A model generated the notes under the pieces. It was not told the origin of the DNA. It did not search any database and saw nothing but the letters and a program-made list of their open reading frames with translations. From assembly GCA_030141605.1 (NCBI GenBank), contig JAQGDQ010000198.1, forward strand, positions 109,501 to 173,500: 64,000 bases of DNA, in the 5' to 3' direction. The position numbers were made by a program, and so were the translations under genes. The DNA is from Tubiluchus corallicola. Taxonomy: Eukaryota; Priapulida; Priapulimorpha; Priapulimorphida; Tubiluchidae. Positions 1-10,973 of this stretch are shown piece by piece. Each line of letters starts with the position of its first letter. The first letter of the stretch is position 1.

Positions 1-476
1 GTTAAATAAAATAACCATTAAGCGAAACTAGTGTTAATTAATAGTGACCTCAGTTGAATGTGTAACATTGACAGAAACTAACTAATGCACTCAAACCAGA
101 ATTATTGCACACTTGTACCGTTAGCAAATGTATTACTACAGCTCCTCCAGCATATATTTTACTTCATTATCATTATGCTCGTTATTTTTTTAAAGAAAGA
201 AAACCAAATGCAACTAACATAAGTTCCAGCAAAACTGCAGTCAAAATTAAACATATACATGTTATTTCATATTTACATGTTAACAATTTAAGTTTTGTTC
301 CATTATGGTGAGGTAGCAAAAATGTTTTCCCACTTCGTTGGTTATGTATGAGTTATATGCTACATTCAAATTCTATTATGGTCTTTAACCACGCAAGCCT
401 TACAGTACTGGTAGCTTAACAATTAACAACAAAATACAGCCTTTTAAATTTAAAACAAAAACAAAATTAATAAAGT

Positions 477-3400
477 TTATTTATTTCTTGAATACCATGC
501 AAATTTTGGATTAACTTTAGCTTTATGAGGATTGCTGTCTGTTCTGTAATGTACTGCATTGGTAGACTTCACTGGACAAATTAAATCTTCAAAATGCTTT
601 ACATATCTCATGGAGTAGTTGACATAATCCTGGCATGAAGGCTGTGTGAACAAGCTTTTAACCGTATCAAGCAAATCGGATATAATCCTAAAAACGAAAG
701 TTCAATTAAATTTCATGTAATTTCATAGTGTACATTTTAAACTGTTGATATACTAATAATTAGACAGTGCTATAATGCTAACAGAAGAAAAAAAAATACT
801 ATGCCAAACTTACTTGCAGTCATCTACAGACAAAGGCTTGCCATGTGTTAACCAATTGATCTGCAATAGTTTTGCAGCCTGTTTTTGCATTGTCATGGTG
901 AATTTCTCAATATTACGTGAATTTGGTCCCTCATCACCAAATGTTGATGTCATACAGGCCATTGTATTTTGAACTGCAAAAAGCATATTCATAAGTTTTT
1001 TTTTATGAAACCAATATCGATAAAATGTAGCAATGCTTACAACATTTTTTAGAAAAAAACGGCTTCAGTCAAATATTTTCTAGTCTCAGCTAATAAAAAA
1101 GTTGAAAATGACAAGGCATGATTGGAAAAATAGTCAAAAGACTGTTAATACTGTATTTACCATGATGGAATGAACACACTGGCTGACATTATTCAAAAAC
1201 CAAAATTATATATAAAATGAAACATACGTTATTGCAACATGCATGTGAGCTACTGCTACATCACCTACTTGTTTCTGTTGAAACTATGACAATAAATAGA
1301 GAGTTTAAAAGCAATTTGCTGACAAAAAACTTTATTTTTAATATACTTTTGCACAAAAAAGCATCTTAACATCTGAAGTACTCACACTTTTCATCACTCA
1401 AGAGGTAAGCAGGATCACTCAAACATTGATCTTTTGCAGTCACGAATAAAGCTGATGTGTAGAATTTTAAATCAGCAACAGTAATTTCTTTAATAATGTG
1501 ATTCAGCTCATCTGGAAGGTATTCCAAGCCCAGGCTTGACTTCATTTCTTCTGGAACAGCTTTAAGCATGTCTTCAACAAATTTGTCATCATCTTTGCAT
1601 TTGGCAACCTTTAACAAACCGTCCAAACAACCCGGAAATGGTTCAATTATGCCTCTGCAAAACAATTAACGCATTTATAAAAAATTATTTAAAACTCGGT
1701 GAAACATGTAAAAAATTAGGAAATTTTATGAAAGGTGCCTTATATTAGTAGATTAATCAAATGTTCAGTAACAGCCTCAACAAACTACAGACTAAACAAC
1801 AGTCAGGAATGAAATAAAAATGCCTTAACAAAAATCATACAGGATGCACACAATCCAGAATCTGTCTGAAGCAACATGTTTGAGAAAGATTTTTGCTCAC
1901 CTACGGGTTTGATGAATGCTGTTCCACCATCTTTCTTACAAGCAGATTTTTATTGAACGTGATTAATTTTTTGTCTTCTCAGACAAACTGTTCAAGTTCA
2001 GATTTGCGGGCTCGGAACAAAAATCTGTCTCAGACAACTCTAGATCAGACCAATAAAAAACGGTCATTTTCGTCACGTGTCATCTAATAATTGTTTATTG
2101 AGGTTATCCACGCTTCGGTTTGTTTCATATAAAAGTTACCGCTTACCGTTCCTGTTGCAGAAAGTTTTTAATATCACGTGCCATTAGCATAAGAGTTCTC
2201 TTGTCATGCAAAAAACACAGTGAAAAAACTGCACTCACCTGCACACGGTGTGAACTTGGTTTAACATTGCATTTCGCATATCAGACATATCAGTAATCTC
2301 AGCAGCTGACATTTGCTCAGTCATCATCTGCTGTACAGAAGCATAAATGCTCAGACATTGTGGAGGAATATTCTCCATTTGGTCAAGTGGCCCAAAATCA
2401 CAAGCATAACTTCCAATAACCAGAGCTGAAATAAACACGGTTATTAATATATGTCAACCCATTGAAAATACTGAATTTGGTTGGCCAGGTATAGGGGTTA
2501 GACTCCTGAGTGCCTTGATCATTGACAATGAGGTGGCCTAGTGGTCTATGGCACATGACTTGTAAGTAGAAGGTCCCTAGTTTAAATCCAGACTATATTC
2601 CAACTTTTTCACATACCTTGTCTTTCATGTCTAGTACTAAAATTTAATTAATTGAGGATTTATATCATTACATAATCAAAAACAATTTAAATGCCATGAC
2701 TTTAGAAGCAATATTCCAATTAAGCTTGAATTTTTAATGTGAGACTAAAAACAATTTGTTTTGTATTTTTAATACTTTAATACAGCAACCAAATTACAAT
2801 TTTTTGTTTTATGCAAATTTGAAATTTTGCACTGCCAACACTTTACTGACTATAGCAAATATACAAAAAAAAATAAACACAGTTATTTGAATGAAAATGG
2901 CAAACTGATTATTTTCTGACTGCATTTTGATAATTAGATTTATGTGTTATCTTTGCACATTACAAAAATAAATAACTATGCCAACTTCGAAACAGACTCA
3001 ATAGTAAAACATTTGAAATTATCTTTCAGCAAGGCCACATGTAATATAACCAATAATCCATCCTTACAATCAAAGCTCTTTCACCAATTTATCACTACAC
3101 TGCTAAAATAACTTGAGCTACAGGTTTAGCTTTAAAAGCTAAAAAACCAAACACACAGGACTATATAATGAGTGGTTGAGTGGGAAAAGGCGTAACCCTC
3201 AAATTTTCAAAAAATCTTTTTTCTACAGAGCCCTATAAGCATCACAATGCATAGTTTAGCAAGATTTTTGCTTTTTGTGAGAAAAAAAATGCCATAATCA
3301 TTATGTAGTTTTATAATAAATTCTATTTCAGTGCCAGTTCTAAATCATGACGTAAGCAACTGCATCATTCTGGCTGCCTGAGGCGCAAATGCCGTATTGC

Positions 3401-4684
3401 TAAATAAAGGCAAGTGGTGAAATGCAAGTAATCTTCTTTAGCTTTAATTCACATAATATAAAGTTCTTAATACTGTGATCGCTAAAAACTATCACCAAAA
3501 ACCTAAAAAACATGAGAAATGTATTGGAACTGTGAAGGAACTCCAAAAATTGATGAGCAGCTTTCACTTTTGTACAAAATGTTTTAGACATTTAGAGACT
3601 AAAATCAAGAAATTTCCTACTTTGCGTTTAAATTTCCTAAACTTTTGTTTCTGAAAAAGGCTTCATAAAACGTCCAAAATACATGAAATGCATTGTGTTG
3701 TTTTGTAGCCCGAGACTATCCTAGCTGGCCCTTTACACTAAACAATACAAAGGAACCCAATCCAATTTCTGACTAAACCAGGTTGCAAATAGTTTAAACG
3801 TAAACTTATCACCTTACACAGATAATATCAAGCTTCTGGAGATATAGCAAACCAATTTTAAATAATCGGCTCACATTCGTAACCAAAAGCCATTTAAATC
3901 ATTTTCCACATAATTGAGGCTAAATGAATTGGTAAAATCTTGATCTTGAATGTGCGGCATTTTTCCAAAAGCCCAAAGGTTAAAAGTACAAACTATTAGC
4001 GAAGCGATACTAGATAGTCCACATCAAAACTTTTCGTTTGATTTGCATAAAGTCAAATTTCATCGTGTAAACAATAACGACGATAGGCTAGAAAGCCACG
4101 CGCTTTTGCAGGGCTAGTTATGCATAACACAGCTTTGTGCCATTATCTAGCAAGATTACTAGTAAAACCATAGTGTCCTGCCATAGTTATTATCAGTGAT
4201 GGTAATTTCAAATAACATCATCATTTTGCGTAAGTATGAAGTATGAGAATGTCTGCAAATGAACATGTTTATTACGCCCAAACGATCGTTTCGACTTAGC
4301 AGCCATCTTCAATGCTATAAATCAAGCTAAAAAGAAATAATAAGTACATTTGACACTGTACTAATTTGACAAGGTACATAATATATCATTACAAAATGAA
4401 ATACTAGAATTCAAATTTTCAGAATAAACATTGATATAATTAAAAAAAATTCAAAAGAATGTAAAAAACGATCGTTTGTGCTTAATAAACAGAATCAACA
4501 ACACTTAATTGTAGATTCCTAAAGGCTGGTTCTTTCATGTATTCATCTGAAAATTTTTAACAGAGCTACAAAATAATGGGACTGTCTCAGAACAAATATA
4601 ATGTGGGTTACGCCGTCCTTCCACTAAAACAGAATTAATAAATGTCTTACCTGTTAGGAAAACTGCTAACGTAGTTTTCGCCAT
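477..4684 (-). CDS. Unrecognised secreted Cys-rich protein, 286 aa, five exons
   Basis: Coding exons in transcription order: 4684-4651, 2425-2239, 1654-1386, 973-814, 687-477. Every junction has AG acceptors and GTAAG/GTGAGT-type donors, phases agree, and the total is 861 nt (286 aa plus TAA). The start MAKTTLAVFLTALVIGSYA is a clear signal peptide, with likely cleavage before Cys20 (A|CDFG). The mature part has 10 cysteines, mostly followed by acidic or helical stretches (VCRG, GCLDG, KCKDDD, QCLSDP, ACMTS, DDCKII, SCQDY, ICPV), suggesting five disulfides and a helical fold. No membrane segment or catalytic motif is visible beyond the signal peptide. An AATAAA overlaps the stop codon (476-481). 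Reading through the exon 3 donor at 1385 would add six residues and a stop at 1366, a possible intron-retention isoform. I do not recognise the family; secretion is inferred, function unknown. Confidence 0.75.
2527..2672 (+). repeat. tRNA-derived SINE, copy 1
   Basis: The 5' part is tRNA-like: an A-box match TGGCCTAGTGG (2534-2544) and a B-box-like GTTTAAATCC (2580-2589), at tRNA spacing. A non-tRNA body follows (ACTTTTTCACATACC, then an AT-rich end with AATTAATTGAGGATTTATATC). The same head and body recur at 6536-6702, so this is a dispersed family and not a tRNA gene. It lies in the first intron of the secreted-protein gene. Confidence 0.65.
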
Positions 4685-4768
4685 TGTGAATACCGCTATG
4701 ATACTGTTACAACGTCTCAGTACAAATCACAAATACGAATGTTTACATTACTTGACCTAGCATTGCGC

Positions 4769-4776
4769 TTATATAT
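4769..4776 (-). promoter_or_regulatory. TATA-box candidate of the secreted-protein gene
   Basis: On the minus strand this reads ATATATAA, 85 bp upstream of the ATG at 4684, inside a locally more GC-rich patch. The distance allows a short 5' UTR. The assignment rests on motif and position only. Confidence 0.35.
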
Positions 4777-6535
4777 CTCCGATCGGCAATCGCTTCTGTC
4801 CACGTTGTTATCCAATGGCTGGCAGAGGAAGCGACACGCTAAGCGCTTTTCTGAGAACTCTGATAAAAGCTAAAAATAGGTGTTTACCTCACTGTGCGAA
4901 TATCGTTAATGTGAATACATGCAAAAGCATTTTCTATTACAGTAGGCTAAGTACGGCTGACCAGGGTTCTACAACATTGTAAAAAAATCCATCTTACTAT
5001 GTCACATTTTTATTGTACAGTATCAGAATTGTGAATACAACAACAGGTCTACAGTTATGAAACGAGCCTGATAAAAATCTCTAACTGTGTATACTGCACA
5101 AGTGTACAAAATAATAGCTTATACAGGAGCCTTAGCACACGTCTAAACCTTCTTCATGGTCACAGATCTTTTTCAACGTATATCTAAGTACATTAATATT
5201 TCTTATAAATTATAACTGTTGACTGTATAGAGTATTACGGAGACAACTGAAGTCACGTCCCGATGAATTAATTATGATTATATTGTATGATATATCACTC
5301 GTTGTTATGATAATTATTTTGTGGGTCTTGAATCCTAGGCATTACATGTATCTGTAGAGTACTTTTTCAGAACTTCAGCATGGCAACAGTTGCGTGAGCC
5401 TGCGTGCGTGACGTGTTTATTTTACTAAAATTTGTCAGAATTATTATTATTTATAAAGATAACGTTAGTGAGTTTTCCAAGGGTGCTCCCGTTTGTAAGT
5501 ACTGCCCAGCCAACGCACAGTCGCGGTTTTTTTTTAGAAATATTTTAACCCAGATCTCAATCGTATTGGCTGTGTGCCATTTAAAGTTACTCAACATAAG
5601 TGATTAGAAGTCACTCATTACTATTGCATCACGTCATCTAATCAAATAAAAATAATGCAACGATAAAAAACTGGGTGATTACGCTCCTGGACGGAAATTT
5701 AAAGTGAGCTGAAAGGAAATCCGCAAAAATGATACGTGTAAGTCAAATGAAAGAAATGGCTCTACCATCTTTTTCTTGTGACCTGAAATCAGAGCGCGCT
5801 TTTGCAATTCCTAGAAGTAAACGAAACTACAACACTTGTTTACGAAAACACTTTAACAGCTACTTTCTTAAAGATAGCATGTCATGTCCTTGAGCAATAA
5901 CGACATTTTAGGAGAAATAACCCCAGTGCGTTCATTCACGGGAACGACAATATTATGAAATAAAATGTGCATGAGGACTGAGGAATAATCATAAATATTC
6001 AAATGTTCGATTAAAGTTTACTTGATCTAGCCAGTACGATGGGTTTATTGTCACTTTCTGACTCGAAACCAATGAATTTTAATGTTAGGCAAACATAACG
6101 ACAAAATTGTGAATTCAAAATAAAAATAAACGTTAAGCACCACAGTTCCTGTCAAATTCCCAGGAAGTTCAACGACTTTAAGTTTAGTCACCATTTCCTT
6201 CGAGAAACTCTGTCAAGCTGATAAAAACAGGAAAGCGTTTACATTTTCTAGTTAATTCAAATAATCAGTAAAATCACAAAGTAAACAATTAACTAATCAA
6301 ACAATCAAATTAGCAAGCTTAAACGTGCAGTACAATTTTAAACTGTGATAAGGCTGAATTAAAAAACGTAACGGTTTCACGCTTAAAAAGCTCACTGATG
6401 ATGATCATGCAAGTCAATAATTAATGCAATTTTCGTACCGAACTTGAAAGAAAGAAGTTGTAAAAAAACTTTAAATACAGCATTGATTTGAACTAGGAAA
6501 TTTCTACTTACAAGTCCGAAATACAGTGGCTTAGT

Positions 6536-6702
6536 CATCCAAGGCTGACAAAATTAGAAAACCTTGTAAACACAAGGTACATGGGTTTAAATCTAGACTG
6601 TATTCAAACTTTTTCGCATACCAAATTATGATATGCGAAAAACTTTTGCATCTTCCAAGTTATGTATCAAAATTTCATTAATTGTGGGTTTGTACTATCA
6701 TT
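6536..6702 (+). repeat. tRNA-derived SINE, copy 2
   Basis: Same family as the copy at 2527: A-box-like GTGGCTTAGTC, B-box-like GGGTTTAAATC (6583-6593), then a shared body (CAAACTTTTTCGCATACC) and a shared 3' end (AATTTCATTAATTGTGGGTT). This copy has an extra imperfect hairpin in the body (CTTTTTCGCATA against TATGCGAAAAAC around 6607-6645), absent from copy 1. Confidence 0.6.
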
Positions 6703-8749
6703 AATTATAACAATTAATTAATTACCTACGGAAATTTCAGGTTCAAAATTAATCATAATAAAAATTAATCTAATTACTTAAGATCATTCTGTGAATTTTG
6801 TGAACTTTGGACTGTTTGGACCATGAGGTCTGCACCATTATTAACAAAAATATTGATATTAAAACTATAACAATTAAAAACTGACTGTACAGCCGAAGTA
6901 GGAGTATAGTAAAAGAAAAGAACATTATAATGCCATAGTACTGGAACTGAGTTTATAAGCCCGCTTCTAATTTTTTTTCAACATCAAACACTGACAGGTA
7001 GTATTTATCGCATCCTTGGAGAGAGTTATTCAAACGCGGTTCCTAGAACTGACAGCGAGGAATGTGATGACCAGCTGTGCTGGTTCTGCTCTGTCCTTAA
7101 ATAGATAAGTTAATTTATGCCAATTGCTGATATGTAATGCTCATTCGTTTACATAACGAACGTCACAAAACCGGTCTTGAACTAAATTCGATATCTAATT
7201 ATTTTGACCAGCCAAATGATTAATGCAGTTTAATAATAATTTCAGGAAGCCATATAGGTTCCATTGTGTCATCTACATGTATATTTAATCCATTGATAAT
7301 GACAAGGAAAAGAAATCGCCAAAAACTATGGTTCCTTTAAAATTAGTGAACAAAACTGAATATTTATCTTATAGACTAAAGCAAGTTGACTATTCAATAG
7401 TAATAAGTAGCATGAAAAAAGATTTTCTTTTAATAAAAATGGCACACCAAAAACATAACTGCTGTCACAAATTTTTCTTAACGGTTTTCCTTTAATATAA
7501 AAAAACTTACTACAGCAGAATTTTAAAACAAATAGACCACGTGAAAAACACCATATGTGAAGTCAGCTATGAAAAGATGGGCCTTTTGTGCCATGCCAAA
7601 CAAAATTTTTAACAAAAAAATCATCACCTGCTTTGCTTTTACTGGTTGGTTCAAAACTAATTAATAATTTATTATTGAATTAATCATGATAAGCGAAGGG
7701 AAAAACAATCTCATCAAATACTTTACAATCTTTGATAGTATAATTATAATTTTGACAAAATACATGTTGTTTTGACAAATAAATAAAACAGTTATGTTCT
7801 ACAGGCGTCAAGAACAGAGCATTCTCAAGGCAACAATTTGTCAAATGTTGTTTGCCAAAGGATTTCCTGGCAAATTCCGTCTAATAGTGACTTAGAAAAA
7901 AGAACAGTATACATGTCACAAGTAACAATGACATTTGCTATGCTTAATTTTGGTCCAGTAATTTCAAATTAGTACTTAATTTAGGTAAGCACGCACTACC
8001 TATACTTGCTGTATCACTAATCTCACTGTGCTGGTTTTCTGAATTTACACTGATTATCTCCATGTTTAGCCTCAGGGCAGGAGTGAATTTTTACAGCAAA
8101 CCTAACAACACGGAATAAGCTCAAACAACTGAATAACCAGAGTGGTAGCATATATACAAAATGGTTGTTTTGATGCTGCTGATGCACCAGTCAGTACAAA
8201 TGCAGTGATCAGAACAGTATCAATAGCTATTTTTGTAATTAGAATGATAAACAAACAAACCAACAATCAGCAAACATAATCTCCTTGGTAGACATATTTA
8301 TACAGAAATAAGAAATCAAGACAAAAAATTCTTGTGCTGAACCAATGACACTCGCAACCCCCTTGCCGATGTAAGATAATAATTAGACTAAAAACCTCAT
8401 CTACTTACAGTACAACTTCGCCCTCATCTGTTGTTTTATGTACATATATAATATATATATATATGTACATGTATATTAATTTGAATTTAGACGTGCGTAA
8501 GACAGTGAAGGGGACTAAATTAGAAAAAAACTAATTTTGAAAAATCAGAGGTATTTTAAAAATAAAAATATTTTAATACTATATTGTACCGAACTGTACA
8601 CGTGTTGCATTTTTGTATGATATCTAATTTTAAGTGATAGTTTGTATATAAAGTGTACTATAAATATGAGATAAGTGATCAACAAAGAGAAGAAAGTTAA
8701 TCGGAGACAGTATAGTGCATATCACTTGGGCCTTTATTGCAAAATCTCA

Positions 8750-8960
8750 AGCTTGGAATAGACTAATCATTACCCATTTAAATTCTAAAGAGTCTAAAAA
8801 GTGAAATACAGTGGTACGTGGAATCCTATTATTACAAGTTTTACAGTGGTCGTTCTTCAAAGTAATAAAGACATGCAACAAGTTTTGCGTTCTTAACCCA
8901 GTGCTAATGTGATTATGATTAGTACATTTTGTGCAGCCTATTCTAGTACACATAAAAACT
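8750..8960 (-). mobile_element. Possible LINE ORF2 C-terminal remnant
   Basis: The minus-strand frame contains a C-x2-C, then a THxxIxTGLRTQ-like stretch, then HCKTCNN and VFHFLDSLEF. This resembles the zinc-knuckle-like tail (R.RTGHT, C..C, E..HFL..C) that ends many jockey-type non-LTR retrotransposon proteins. No reverse transcriptase is next to it. The match is short, so the call is tentative. Confidence 0.25.
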
Positions 8961-9776
8961 ATCGGTAAATGACTCAAATAACTTAGCATAATTGACTCAA
9001 TATTTTTCCTTCACCTACTTAAAATAAAATATTTGTATGTGCCAAAAGAGCCTTTCCTACTTTTATGTCATCAGAAACAATGTTAAGTACCGTTTTGTTT
9101 ATAAGCAGGTACGTTTATCATAAACTAACACGCTAGCGTGGCGGGTTCTGCTTTAAATCTGTTACCCGCTCGCCCACTATTACCCAAAGAATTTCTGGAA
9201 CCTAAACATTCAATTACTTGCCAAGCAGTTTCCTTTTGATGCTCTTGTTGCAAATCACACTTTCAGGCTTAATGAGTTAATAGTCAAAGATGCAGGTACA
9301 GTATAATCACCTGGTATTCCTTGTGACTTACAAGAGTAAACATCGTACAGCAAATAAAAGCAATGTAAGTGAGCAGACGATTCAGAACTGTTTTAGTCCC
9401 ACACAACAACAGATTTTTAACCTTTTTATAATTACGAGAACTTTGTGGGCCAACTTCTTCGCAAGAAAATGAAGCAGCCGACATTGAAGGAATTTTTGTA
9501 ATTTTTGCAAATAAACAGACTTGTGTGATTTCAAGAAGTATACTTTTTAATTTATTGCTAATTCACTTATATAAATCAATATTTTAAAATGTTTTTTAAC
9601 TGCACAAAGGAATTTAGGCATTACTTCGTTTCTAAAATTCATTAAAAACCTTTGCAGTGCAGTGTAAGCTGATGACTCATACTTTCTATGCTACACCCAT
9701 CGGTTAAACGGTTCAGTCGGTTAATTGGGTCAAAACACTTTAGTCCCAAACTGAGTCTATTAAGCGGCGCCTACTG
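8955..9776. repeat. DNA-transposon-like segment with CAGTAGGCGCC end
   Basis: The right end, read on the minus strand, is TA-CAGTAGGCGCC followed by TTAATAGACTCAG. The left part contains TGACTCAAATAACT, then GCATAATTGACTC (8969-8998). Both motifs recur together at 13395-13545 in opposite orientation. A TA next to a CAGTAGG terminus is typical of Tc1/mariner-pogo elements. Boundaries are approximate and no transposase is seen. Confidence 0.4.
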
Positions 9777-10973
9777 TAATATGAAATAAAAAATACATGT
9801 AGTATTTTAGCAATTCTTTGAGCTCTTCTTTCTTTGATTTTTCACCTTAATATAATCCACAGTGGTGAGCTGAAACACTGTATTTTTCCTTTTTTCCTTA
9901 ATTCAGAGATTTTTATTTATTGAATCTGTTCTTGTCATTAAGAATCATTTCTGTGTTACTTACTTCAATTATGCAAAAATAATTTGATTTAACTTAGTCA
10001 TGAAAATAAAATTCTAAAGATTTTATTAATTCTCCAGTTATGTTACTAATTAGTACTAGATCAATTAAAATTAGGTGAGTTTTGTTATGCATAATTGTGG
10101 AGAAGACATAATAACAGTCACCGAGACACTATAAAATGATGATGTCCCAATATCAGGAACAGTGGATAGGAGTTCCACTTGTTCTTGATAAGCGCAAAAG
10201 GCAGGCCTACATATTGTTATCTACATAAGATGTAAATGCTAGTTATTGAAACAAAGTAGATTATGTGTTAATATTTTCGTATATCAATATGATATACAGA
10301 TTTTGGATTTACGCATAATGTCATATGACCAGCCAAGCAAAATAAACTTAATGTGAAGCTGTTTGTTACCGATTTGTGATAAAAACAGAGCAGCATAAAG
10401 AAGTTGACAAAGTAACAGAGTTTGTCTTACTACATGCTGTCAATTAGTCAATCACACTATTATATTTTGCTAACACAACACTAAAAAACAATCATAATAC
10501 GTGACGCTAAAAATGAAGCATACCATTAATCCAGTATAGGACTATTTAAAAAATTGCTATCATGACTCAAACAATTTCTGCATCAGCCAGAATAATAATG
10601 TGTGAAGCAAGAAAACAAAGATGCCAATTCAAGATAGTACTATACGACATATATGTACATCTACACACACATAACAAGCAAAACAAAACAAACGACAAAA
10701 ACTGTAAAGCTTTATGCCAGTTCTATAACGCTGAAAGTCTTGGATTTGTGTCCCAGTGGAGGTGCAAACTTTTTCGACTTTCAAATTTAGTACTGTTTTC
10801 ATGCTTACGTAGTTTTAATTTAATACATCTTCAGTTATGGCAGAACAATAAGTGATAAAAATATTGCACGGACTCAATATGTTTTGCTTCATCCCTTTGG
10901 TTTAGGTGAAAAATTTAGGTGAATTCAACAGACCACTTTTGTTTATCTATTAAATGAAAATACAAGAACTTAC

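Larger units (their letters stand above)
4780..10950. other. Gene-poor interval with scattered repeats
   Basis: Apart from the SINE at 6536 and transposon pieces near 8750-9776, I see no supported exon here. The 3' exons of the TRFH gene should lie in this interval on the minus strand. I looked for a Myb/telobox-like exon and did not find one. A weak unassigned candidate exon sits near 8010-8080 on the minus strand. Confidence 0.5.

Noticed and set aside
8010-8080. Minus-strand candidate exon reading NMEIISVNSENQHSEIS as part of the TRFH gene linker
   Set aside because: The acceptor is fair, but the phase does not fit exon 4 directly and the donor (GTAGTG) is weak.
10160-10210. IKNKWNSY on the minus strand, resembling the KDKWRN end of a telobox Myb domain
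   Set aside because: The upstream codons show no other Myb residues and hit stops; a chance match.
10633-10800. Long open minus-strand stretch downstream of the TRFH exons
   Set aside because: Composition is T/A-rich (CFACYVCVD) and unlike a protein; no acceptor with a pyrimidine tract.
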